Assembly: GCA_021647145.1 (NCBI GenBank) | Contig: JAKIVF010000086.1 | Coordinates: forward strand, 1 to 15,387 | Origin: Methylococcaceae bacterium | GTDB taxonomy: Bacteria; Pseudomonadota; Gammaproteobacteria; Methylococcales; Methylomonadaceae | Length of the DNA: 15,387 nt | Direction: 5' to 3' | Shown here: positions 7,310-14,510 of the stretch, in pieces | Numbering within the stretch: the stretch's first letter is position 1 | How the letters are laid out: the number at the start of each line of letters is the position of its first letter | Translations under genes and position numbers: made by a program | Notes under the pieces: generated by a model | Told to the model about the DNA's origin: nothing | Databases searched by the model: none | The model's input: the letters and a program-made list of their open reading frames with translations, nothing else

Positions 7310-8601
7310 GGTTTTCTCCCAATGACCGAAACGACTCTTATGATTGAATTAATTAAGGTTCTTAAATCTTCTGGGTTAATGACATAAGGTGGCATAATAT
7401 AGATTATAGTATTAAAAGGACGTATCCAGACGCCTGCTTCTACAAATAAGGGTTGAATTTTATTAATATTAACAGGCTGGTGTAGTTCTACGACCCCGAT
7501 AGCACCAATTACTCGGACATCTTTGACTGGAGGGTATGCCAGGCAAGGTTCAAGGCCTTCTTTTAATGTGGTTTCTATAAATTCTATTCTTTTTTCCCAA
7601 GGAGATTTTAATAGTAATTTTAAACTGCTCATGCCTGCAACACAGGCTAAAGGATTTGCCATAAAGGTTGGGCCATGCATAAATAGACCGGGCTCGCCTT
7701 CGCTTATCACTTGTGCAATATGTTGAGTTGTCAAAGTTGCTGCCAAGGTTAAGTAGCCGCCTGTTAAGGCTTTTCCTACGCACATAATATCTGGTTCTAT
7801 CGATGCATGTTCACAGGCGAACATTTTTCCTGTACGACCAAAACCTGTAGCAATTTCATCAAGAATTAATAATACATCATACTGGTTACATAGTTCGCGA
7901 ACTTGTTGTAAATATTGGGGAGAATAAATATACATTCCTCCTGCACTTTGGACAATGGGCTCCAGAATAACGGCTGCAATGTTTGGGTGATGGTTAATTA
8001 ATTGTGTTTTGAAAGAAATAATATCTGATTCTAAGCAGGGTTGATCAAATTTACAGGAAGGCGCATCTGCAAAAAATTGCTTAATTAGCATTTCAGAGAA
8101 TAGTTTGTGCATCCCGTTTTCAGGATCGCTGACAGACATGGCACCAAAAGTGTCACCATGATAACCATGGCGAATAGTTAATATTTTTTGTTTTTTATGG
8201 TATCTTTTTGATTGCCAATACTGAATTGCCATTTTTAAAGCGGCTTCAACAGCAACTGAGCCAGAGTCAACAAAAAATACGGTTTTTAAAGATTTTGGGG
8301 TTAGCTTAATTAATTGGTTGGCCAAGTCAATTGCTGGTTGGTGCGTTAGGCCACCAAACATTATGTGTGACATATCTTGTAATTGGCTACTTAGGGCTTG
8401 ATTCATCCCTTGATGATTGTAACCATGAATTGCACTCCACCAAGATGACATGCCGTCAATAAGTTCAGTTCCATCAAAAAGCTTAATACGAACACCCTTG
8501 GCTGATTTGACTAAATACATAGGAGAATCAGCTCCTATAGCACTATAAGGATGCCATACGCATTCACTGTCCAATTCAAGAAGTCGTGAAAAGTGTGTCA
8601 T
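7306..8601 (-). CDS. bioA: Adenosylmethionine-8-amino-7-oxononanoate aminotransferase
   Basis: BioA transfers the amino group of S-adenosylmethionine to 7-keto-8-aminopelargonate (KAPA), giving 7,8-diaminopelargonate in cytosolic biotin synthesis. The 431-residue product matches the usual length (E. coli about 429). Seen: WHPY (16-19), DGMSSWWSAIHGYNH (49-63), MSHIMFGGLTHQPA (77-90), SGSVAVEAALKMA (113-125) for the PLP phosphate, HGYHGDTFGAMSV (145-157), LDEIATGFGRTG (247-258) with Asp248 on the PLP ring nitrogen, and VGKALTGGYLTLAAT (275-289) with Lys277 as Schiff-base lysine. The combination WHPY plus DGMSSWW separates BioA from other class III aminotransferases. It heads an operon with the Gfo/Idh gene (4-base overlap); no other bio genes are in the window. 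No Shine-Dalgarno is visible before ATG 8601. Confidence 0.96.
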   Translation of the reverse strand: MTHFSRLLELDSECVWHPYSAIGADSPMYLVKSAKGVRIKLFDGTELIDGMSSWWSAIHGYNHQGMNQALSSQLQDMSHIMFGGLTHQPAIDLANQLIKLTPKSLKTVFFVDSGSVAVEAALKMAIQYWQSKRYHKKQKILTIRHGYHGDTFGAMSVSDPENGMHKLFSEMLIKQFFADAPSCKFDQPCLESDIISFKTQLINHHPNIAAVILEPIVQSAGGMYIYSPQYLQQVRELCNQYDVLLILDEIATGFGRTGKMFACEHASIEPDIMCVGKALTGGYLTLAATLTTQHIAQVISEGEPGLFMHGPTFMANPLACVAGMSSLKLLLKSPWEKRIEFIETTLKEGLEPCLAYPPVKDVRVIGAIGVVELHQPVNINKIQPLFVEAGVWIRPFNTIIYIMPPYVINPEDLRTLINSIIRVVSVIGRKP

Positions 8602-9157
8602 GATTTTTTATTGTTCATTACTGAAAATTTGAATTTATTTTACATTACATCAATGAAATAAAGAGTTTTTGTTTGTTAAAGTTTAACCAAAAGTCTGATT
8701 ATACTGATTAAATTTTGAAACTTTTTGGAGAATTTTAGTTGAATATGGGTTCAAAAAAAGTACTGCCAGTATTCAAGATACTTTAGGTGTGTGATATAGT
8801 TAGAACTTGTTTATGGGTTTTTAATTAAAAATAGTAAGTTAATTATTATACTATTATGATTTGAATGAAAAATTCTTGGGTTTTCTTTGCTGTTTGTTAA
8901 TTTAATCCTGAATAAATTCAGTTGAGCACTACGTTTGTGGTAATGGGTGGACAGTTTAAAAAACTCGAAGATAAGGAGTATAGTCTTTATTTTATTGCTA
9001 TTTTACAAGGTTTTTCGTTCGTTTTTTACATAATTATGAAATGAAGATGTTTCTTCTATTGTTCTTGCAAAAATTGATTAATAAACTTTAGCAAGTTGCA
9101 TACAAATCTAACGTTGAATAGATTTTCATTGTTGGGTTAAAGAGAGGGGCGTATTAA
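8602..9157. other. Gene-less AT-rich region between bioA and the plus-strand module
   Basis: Divergent promoters must lie here. It contains the bioA promoter candidate and a palindrome (8672-8703), an exact palindrome CTGAAT-AA-ATTCAG (8908-8921), and hairpins CTTGC-AAA with TTT-A-GCAAG (9064-9095) and AAATCTA with TAGATTT (9104-9125), the last just before the micro-ORF. A 33-codon frame at 8943-9044 has a hydrophobic second half but no ribosome site, so I do not call it. Confidence 0.5.
8672..8703 (-). promoter_or_regulatory. Putative bioA promoter -10 with adjacent palindrome
   Basis: On the minus strand a perfect TATAAT (8698-8703) lies about 100 bases before the bioA start; no good -35 is seen. 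Just downstream, over the expected transcription start, GTTAAA-G-TTTAAC (8675-8687) is a perfect 13-base palindrome that extends imperfectly to 8672-8690. Its place fits a repressor operator. It lacks the spacing of a classical BirA box. Confidence 0.35.
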
Positions 9158-9274
9158 ATGCTTTTATTTTTATGTAATGTAAGTTTAATCCTATTACTTA
9201 ATTTACTGTTTACGATAGTTAACAAGATTAGGCAGTATTTTAAGATAATTTGTTTACATTTAGGCTCTGTTTGA
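9158..9274 (+). CDS. 38-residue hydrophobic micro-protein, coupled to the next gene
   Basis: A purine-rich Shine-Dalgarno-like GAGAGGGG (9142-9149) lies 8 bases before ATG 9158, the clearest ribosome site in this region. The product is a hydrophobic helix (about residues 2-20, rich in Leu) followed by a basic stretch NKIRQYFK, as in single-span inner-membrane micro-proteins. Its TGA (9272-9274) overlaps the ATG of the next gene (9274-9276) as TGATG, an arrangement that supports translational coupling. The next gene has no convincing ribosome site of its own. It may be a functional membrane peptide or only a leader that delivers ribosomes. I recognise no family. Confidence 0.45.
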   Translation: MLLFLCNVSLILLLNLLFTIVNKIRQYFKIICLHLGSV

Positions 9275-10068
9275 TGAATAGTAATAATGTTTTAATTAAA
9301 TATCTTAGTTTTGGGCTTTTAGGAAATATTCTCCATTTTTTATTCGGTTTTACTAAATTAGTTGTTGTTTTTTATTTTGTTTGCGGCGAAGTATTTGCTG
9401 ACCTTAGTACAATGCCTCCTTTCGTAATTCAGAAAGAAGTGCAAGTTCCAAATCAAAAGGAAATTGAAGATTTGCTTGTAAAAGCACGCCAAGCTTTCAA
9501 GAAAAATCGTTTTACGGTACCAAAAAATGATAATACGGTTTATTTTCTTGAGAAAATACTGTCGTTATCTCCCAAAGATAAAAATGCTTTAGGTCTTTTT
9601 TCTGAAGTTTATGAAACTTATATTGCATTAGCATATAAAAGGCTTGCCAATAATGATGTTAAAACAGCGCAAAAATATCATAAAAAGGCAGAAGAAATTT
9701 CTCATAGGAAAAACATTACTATTAATTTAAAAATATTAAAAGATCTACAGAGTGCAATAATCAAAAAGCGGTCAAAATTAAAAGCAACCTTATTAAAAAA
9801 AAATGCTGTAAAAGAAGAGGTTGATAAAAAAGAATTAGTGTTAAGAAACGAGAAAAAAAAGCAAATGATGAATGATTTGGCTGATTTCCAGAAAGAAATT
9901 GCTAAAGAGTGGACAGAGGTGGGGCAGTTTGATTCGGAGCTAAAAATAAAAGCTACACAAAAAACTGAAATGAAGAGTCAAGAAAAAGATTTTTCAATCG
10001 ATGAGGATAAGGCAATTCAATTAGAGACTCCTACTACACCGTTGAGCCCATTTTTGAGTCCACCTTGA
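9274..10068 (+). CDS. Membrane-anchored TPR-like and coiled-coil protein
   Basis: The 264-residue product has an N-terminal hydrophobic region of two stretches (about 7-25 and 27-42, ending CGEVFADL), a signal peptide or anchor. Residues 70-143 follow the pattern KARQAFKKNRFTVPKNDN, then FLEKILSLSPKDKNALGLFSEVYETYIALA, and AxxYHKKAEEI. I recognise this TPR-like unit (A-x5-RxTxPxxDNAxxxYxxVLxLxPxxxxAxxGL) from membrane proteins that carry kinase, PEGA or formylglycine-enzyme-like domains. Residues 150-215 are very Lys/Glu rich and probably coiled coil; the tail is proline rich (ETPTTPLSPFLSPP). No catalytic domain is present, so it may be a scaffold or a truncated relative. ATG 9274 is chosen because it overlaps the upstream micro-ORF stop; an in-frame TTG at 9250 is less likely. 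Confidence 0.72.
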   Translation: MNSNNVLIKYLSFGLLGNILHFLFGFTKLVVVFYFVCGEVFADLSTMPPFVIQKEVQVPNQKEIEDLLVKARQAFKKNRFTVPKNDNTVYFLEKILSLSPKDKNALGLFSEVYETYIALAYKRLANNDVKTAQKYHKKAEEISHRKNITINLKILKDLQSAIIKKRSKLKATLLKKNAVKEEVDKKELVLRNEKKKQMMNDLADFQKEIAKEWTEVGQFDSELKIKATQKTEMKSQEKDFSIDEDKAIQLETPTTPLSPFLSPP

Positions 10069-10205
10069 GGGGTAAGGAAAATTTGGAATAGGATTGAATG
10101 AATTTGTAAAAGTAGAACTATTAACAAAATAGTGAGTCAGATATACTTCGCGCTGTCATGGCTGTGAATTCCTATCGGTCGATTTTTTGCTGTTAGTTTA
10201 AGTTG

Positions 10206-10243
10206 CTAAAATGGTCGAGTAGTATGCTTTGCGATCATTTTAG
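10206..10243 (+). terminator. Hairpin between the TPR-like and Sel1 genes, possible terminator
   Basis: CTAAAATGGTCG (10206-10217) pairs with CGATCATTTTAG (10232-10243) with one G-T position and a 14-base loop. TGCTTTTCTT follows. The T-run is interrupted and the loop is large, so termination is uncertain. Confidence 0.35.
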
Positions 10244-10288
10244 TGCTTTTCTTCCGAAAGAAATTAACTAGTTATAAGTTCCACATGC

Positions 10289-10315
10289 TTGACCGCACAT
10301 GATATATTCTATAAT
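10289..10315 (+). promoter_or_regulatory. Putative sigma-70 promoter for the Sel1 gene
   Basis: TTGACC (10289-10294), a 15-base spacer, and a perfect TATAAT (10310-10315). The spacer is two bases short of ideal. The start of transcription would lie about 85 bases before ATG 10408. Confidence 0.4.
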
Positions 10316-10407
10316 AACCGAGTAGTAAAATGAATGGTAGAGTAAGTGAAAAAACAAAACTTGAACCTATAAATATTTATGTTAGAAAGCGAACGTAACT
10401 GAATTTT

Positions 10408-11694
10408 ATGGAGATAAATCAGTTGGAAGCTGAATCAGATCAGTTTTCCATGAATTTTGAAATTAAGGAATTAGACCCTTATCTTGAAGAATTTGAAATA
10501 ATCTTGCCAGATCTACCAATAACACCGTTTACTCAGTTTCGTGTTTTGGTCAAAGCAAGTGGCTCAGATTTACCTTGTGATGGCAAGTGGTTTAAGATTT
10601 CAGTGGCTGGATTGGATCTGTCCGATGCAAAAATAATATCGCAGCCGCAAGGAAAAACAATTGGTTTTGGAATGACAGGGGAATGGTCTGTTGAATTACA
10701 GGCACCGATGGATGTTGGTGAATATTGGCTACATACTTCTATGGAGTCGGTTGAAACTGACCGTGCAATTGTTAAAACCCCATTTAGGGTGGTGCATAAT
10801 TCTGATAGTAAAACAACTCCTTTTTTACTAAGTCCATTATTTTTTTCGGTAGTAGTTTTAGGAGCAATGCTTGGCCTCACTTGGCTGTTATTTTCTAATG
10901 AAATAAAAATTATCTATAATAATTGGAGGGGAGATGTGCTTAATGAATCGAGTACATCTGCCGTTATTTTAAAAAGAGATGAAACTTCAGAAAGAGTCAA
11001 AATTAATAACAAACAACAAACATTTGAACACTTAAAAACAAAAGCAACTATTGATGAGTTACTTGAGAAAAGTTTTACTGATATTAGTGTAACCAATCGA
11101 CAAAAAGCATGGAAAAAAGTTTCTCAATTTATTGATTCGCAAAGTGATTCTAATAACCCTTATAACTCTTATGTCCTGGAAATTCAACAGAAAAGAACTG
11201 AACATAAGTTGCAAATGGAAAAGTGGCTAGCATCAAACGAAAATCCTCAGGAATTGCTTAAACGCTTGCTTGTGCTAGCCTTTGTTGATGATGATGAGAA
11301 TGCTCAGCGCTGGTTAGGGAGTTATTACGCGTCTGAGAAAAATATAGCTAAGGACTTAGGTAAAACTTGGCGTTGGTATCAGCGAGCCGCAAACAAAGGT
11401 AGTGCTAAATCACAAAAATTATTAGATGAGCTTGAGCGACAAGCGGATCAATTACTTGAATCTTCAAAGCCTGATGAGCGGATTAAAGGCTACGAAATTA
11501 CAGAAGCAGTCGCTTCAGCTGGTGGTATAAATGCACAATTATGGATGGGTTATCGTTATGAGTCAGGTGATGGAGTTCCAAAGAATTTGAATGTTGCTGC
11601 TAGCTGGTATCGTAAAGCCGCTGAGCAGGGAAATTCTTTTGCAAAAGGAAAGCTTGAGAAGGTATTAAGTTTGATTGCTAAGCAAAAGAAATAA
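10408..11694 (+). CDS. Single-span membrane protein with beta-rich N-domain and Sel1 repeats
   Basis: The 428-residue product has an N-terminal domain (about 15-130) of alternating strands; PITPFTQFRVLVKA, DGKWFKISVAG, GFGMTGEWSVELQAP and GEYWLHT recall a FixH/YtkA-like or Ig-like fold. One membrane helix follows (about 140-162). A charged helical linker (175-290) leads to two Sel1-like repeats: NAQRWLGSYYASEKN with TWRWYQRAANKGSAKSQ (298-336), and INAQLWMGYRYESGDGVPKNLNVAASWYRKAAEQGNSFAKGKL (374-416). Sel1 repeats bind proteins. No cleavable signal is seen, so which side each domain faces is unclear. A stop codon lies four codons upstream of ATG 10408; no Shine-Dalgarno is visible. Neighbouring the TPR-like gene, it may act in one envelope assembly. 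I do not recognise a named function. Confidence 0.82.
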   Translation: MEINQLEAESDQFSMNFEIKELDPYLEEFEIILPDLPITPFTQFRVLVKASGSDLPCDGKWFKISVAGLDLSDAKIISQPQGKTIGFGMTGEWSVELQAPMDVGEYWLHTSMESVETDRAIVKTPFRVVHNSDSKTTPFLLSPLFFSVVVLGAMLGLTWLLFSNEIKIIYNNWRGDVLNESSTSAVILKRDETSERVKINNKQQTFEHLKTKATIDELLEKSFTDISVTNRQKAWKKVSQFIDSQSDSNNPYNSYVLEIQQKRTEHKLQMEKWLASNENPQELLKRLLVLAFVDDDENAQRWLGSYYASEKNIAKDLGKTWRWYQRAANKGSAKSQKLLDELERQADQLLESSKPDERIKGYEITEAVASAGGINAQLWMGYRYESGDGVPKNLNVAASWYRKAAEQGNSFAKGKLEKVLSLIAKQKK

Positions 11695-12985
11695 TTGTTT
11701 TTCCTTGTTTTGTGTAGACCATAAATTAAGATTCCACAAGGACTTATTAAGAAGTTTTTGTTTTAGTTGGTGAATATAGAGCGGCAGTGAAAGTATTACT
11801 AAAACAGTATAAAAAATTACTTATTCTCTAAACTCAAGAATACTGGCACGGTCTCTAGAGTGAATCCTCTTCTAGGGCGTGAGTTTACGATGTTGAAGTA
11901 AAGAAGTATCCGCAGTTTGGTATTGTCTAGTATTGATTTTTTAACAAAGGCTAATCAAAAATATTGTGTAGTGTATTGTATTAGCTTATTTTTCCTGATG
12001 AGTTATTGCAAATGTAGCTCTTTACAGTCATGCATGATAGTCATAAGCTTAATGATCAAGTTACAAATTTTTAGGCTATTTCATATAGCTTTCAGCTTTT
12101 TTTGTCAAATGCTGTGGTAATGCATTTCATCGCAACAATATACAATTACGGGTTAGCTTAAAAGTCTATCCTTTTGAGAAGTCTTAATTTTGTTTCAACA
12201 AAAAAATATCAGTTTATTCTTATACCTGATAATAAATTTACAATGCCTTTTTTCGGGAAACAATTTACACAACTTCCGGAGGTTAGTAGCATATAGTTAT
12301 ATGTATACTGTTTTCTTGTTATCTCTATTTTATGGGAAGTCGTCAGTTAGTGTTATACCATTTTTTCGATCCTTTTTTTTCTTTTTAACTACTAGCGATA
12401 TAAACGAATGAGTAGCTGTATGGTGTTTTTATCACATTGGGTTAGTATTAATAGTGATTAACATACCTATTCGGAAATATTGGTATAAATAGTTGGTATG
12501 TTATGAAGACTAAAGAAGAAGTTCTTATGATTATCAAAAAAAAATAACATTAAATGCTCTATTGATGGCGTGTTACTGAAGGGAAATAGTTTTGAAATAT
12601 GAAGAATTAATTGCTTTCTAGATATTTATTATCAGATGAGATTGTCTCTATTGTCAGAGGTGTTGCTGCTGATGTTATATATAAAAATATAATTGCAGCA
12701 AAGACGAGAAAAATTCCCGTTAAATTAAAAAATGTTTTTCTAGTCATTAGCCTATGCCTTTTTGAGAAATTTCGTATAGCTATTATTAAGTGTTTCTATT
12801 CGTTTTTTTGTCTTGCTCTAAAGTTATGTACATTTTAAATGCTGTTGTTATTCCTCCATAAAAGTAATTAACAAGGAAAAATAACAAGTAGTTTTAATTA
12901 AACATATTCCATAGCTTACTTTCGCGATTATACTCTTTTTATTAAAAAAAGTTGTGTTGTAGGTCCCTTTTGGCCTTTCTAGGTT

Positions 12986-12999
12986 TTAGGCTAGCCTAA
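12986..12999. promoter_or_regulatory. 14-bp palindrome upstream of the symporter gene
   Basis: TTAGGCTAGCCTAA is its own reverse complement and sits 117 bases before the symporter ATG. Candidate operator, possibly for the LysR protein encoded downstream, though it lacks the LysR T-N11-A layout. Confidence 0.3.
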
Positions 13000-13107
13000 T
13001 AATCTGATTTTAATCCACTTATCTTCTAAAATTGCCCACTCTTCTTTATTTCTGATTGTTATCTTGATCGAAAAGGTATGATTGTAGAGCAATATTAATT
13101 TCAATAT

Positions 13108-13111
13108 GGAG
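13108..13111 (+). promoter_or_regulatory. Ribosome binding site of the symporter gene
   Basis: GGAG lies 5 bases before ATG 13117 and fixes this start over the in-frame ATG at residue 5. Confidence 0.6.
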
Positions 13112-13116
13112 TTTAC

Positions 13117-14415
13117 ATGAATAAAAAAATGTCTATAACTACAAAAATACTTATTGCTATGGGTATTGGGTTAATCGTTGGTAGCTCGTTAAATAGTTTC
13201 GCTTCGGATAGTGATTTTGTACAAACTTATCTAGTGGGAGGAGCTTTTCATGTAATAGGAAGTATGTTTATTAACGCCTTAAAGATGTTGGTTGTGCCAT
13301 TAGTGACATTTTCACTAATATGTGGTGTTTGTGGGATTGGTGATGTAGGTATGTTGGGAAGGGTTGGGCTTAAATCGTTTTTGTTATATATGTTAACTAC
13401 AGCAATGGCAATCAGTCTTGCATTAACGGTTGCTATTCTAGTGGGGCCAGGAAAAGATGGTGATGCTGCTATTATAGAGAATACAGGCTATACAGCAAAA
13501 GATGCTCCTCCTTTAACAGATGTCTTTATCAATATTGTCCCCAGTAACCCCATTAACGCTTTTGCTAATGGTGAAATGTTACAAATTATTTTCTTTGTAA
13601 TTCTATTTGCAATAGCAATGCTATTAAGTGGTAATGCTGGTAAAAGCTTGGCCTCGGGTATAGAGAAACTTAATGAAGTGATGATGAAAGTGGTTACTTT
13701 AGTCATGGATTTTGCACCTATTGGTGTTTTTTGCTTAATGGCTAAAACGTTTTCTGAGCAAGGGCTTGGGCTAATTCTGCCGATGATTAGTTATTTTTCA
13801 GTCGTTGTTATTTGTTTGCTCATGCATGCTTTTGGCACTTTAAATCTGTTATTAATTTCAATGGCTAAGCTTAGCCCATTAGTGTTCTTTAAAAAAATAC
13901 GTTCCGCACAGATATTTGCTTTTAGTACGGCTAGTTCTAATGCTACTATTCCAATCACTTTACAAGCTGTAGAAAAGCGGATGGGAGTACATAACTCAAT
14001 TGCTTCTTTTACTGTACCTTTTGGTGCAACTATTAATATGGATGGAACCGCAATTATGCAAGGTGTTGCAACCGTATTTATTGCTAATGTTTATGGGATT
14101 GACTTAGTCTTAAATCAGTATTTAACTATTATTGGAATGTCTGTGCTGGCATCAATTGGGACAGCAGGTGTACCTGGTGTTGGTTTGATTATGCTGGCAA
14201 TGGTTTTTAATCAAGTGGGTTTGCCAGTAGAAGGTATTGGTTTAATTCTGGGAGTGGATCGTTTATTAGATATGGTGCGTACTGCTGTTAATGTAACAGG
14301 TGATGCTACTGTGAGTTGTATTGTTGCTGCGGGAGAAAATGAAATTGATATGACAGTTTTTAATGATCCTGAAGCGGGAATTATTACAGATGTGCCGTTA
14401 CCACACAAAAATTAA
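13117..14415 (+). CDS. Dicarboxylate/amino acid:cation symporter (DAACS, GltP/DctA type)
   Basis: The 432-residue inner-membrane product has the eight helices and two re-entrant hairpins of the glutamate-transporter fold. Seen: KMLVVPLVTFSLICG in helix 2 (56-70), FAFSTASSNATIP (267-279) for hairpin 1, NMDGT (307-311) for the sodium site in helix 7, SIGTAGVPGVG (346-356) for hairpin 2, and DRLLDMVRTAVNVTGD (381-396). In that last motif Asp385, Arg388, Thr389, Asn392 and Asp396 have the same spacing as GltPh D394, R397, T398, N401 and D405. The arginine favours acidic substrates (glutamate, aspartate or C4-dicarboxylates) over neutral ones; which one cannot be told. Transport is probably sodium or proton coupled. 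GGAG (13108-13111) precedes the ATG by 5 bases. A LysR gene follows after 95 bases. Confidence 0.94.
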   Translation: MNKKMSITTKILIAMGIGLIVGSSLNSFASDSDFVQTYLVGGAFHVIGSMFINALKMLVVPLVTFSLICGVCGIGDVGMLGRVGLKSFLLYMLTTAMAISLALTVAILVGPGKDGDAAIIENTGYTAKDAPPLTDVFINIVPSNPINAFANGEMLQIIFFVILFAIAMLLSGNAGKSLASGIEKLNEVMMKVVTLVMDFAPIGVFCLMAKTFSEQGLGLILPMISYFSVVVICLLMHAFGTLNLLLISMAKLSPLVFFKKIRSAQIFAFSTASSNATIPITLQAVEKRMGVHNSIASFTVPFGATINMDGTAIMQGVATVFIANVYGIDLVLNQYLTIIGMSVLASIGTAGVPGVGLIMLAMVFNQVGLPVEGIGLILGVDRLLDMVRTAVNVTGDATVSCIVAAGENEIDMTVFNDPEAGIITDVPLPHKN

Positions 14416-14510
14416 TAGAGCATTTTAGGAAGTATAGATAAAACTAGCTTATTAATTTATAAAATTAAGTTATATTGTATTAAGAAATAGTTTAAATTGA
14501 GCAGAGCTTA

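Larger units (their letters stand above)
10069..10407. other. Intergenic spacer with a hairpin and a promoter candidate
   Basis: No coding frame is supported. The spacer holds a 12-bp hairpin (10206-10243), a promoter-like pair (10289-10315) and a short palindrome ATAAATATTTAT near 10371-10382. The layout suggests the two flanking genes are transcribed separately, at least in part. Confidence 0.5.
11695..13116. other. 1.4-kb AT-rich stretch with no supportable gene
   Basis: Open frames here are under 76 codons, lack ribosome sites, and are T-rich translations full of Phe, Leu, Ile and Cys. The least bad is a TTG-start frame at 12611-12838. I find no transposase or RNA signature. The right end should contain the symporter promoter and an exact palindrome (12986-12999). 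It may be decayed coding sequence or an undetected RNA. Confidence 0.55.

Noticed and set aside
6541..7783. Short frames on both strands inside the oxidoreductase and bioA genes
   Set aside because: They overlap well-conserved genes in other frames and show no features of their own.
8675..8725. BirA-type biotin operator before bioA
   Set aside because: GTTTAACC is followed at 17 bases by a half-site matching only 6 of 8; the spacing and sequence are too weak for a BirA box.
8908..8921. LexA-like site CTGAATAAATTCAG
   Set aside because: The gammaproteobacterial LexA box is CTG-N10-CAG; here the spacer is 8, and no SOS gene follows.
8943..9044. 33-codon frame with hydrophobic C-terminal half
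   Set aside because: No Shine-Dalgarno and no coupling to a real gene; equally likely by chance in AT-rich DNA.
11917..12838. Three plus-strand frames of 67-75 codons
   Set aside because: Non-ATG or unsupported starts, no ribosome sites, and T-rich low-complexity translations; no family recognised.
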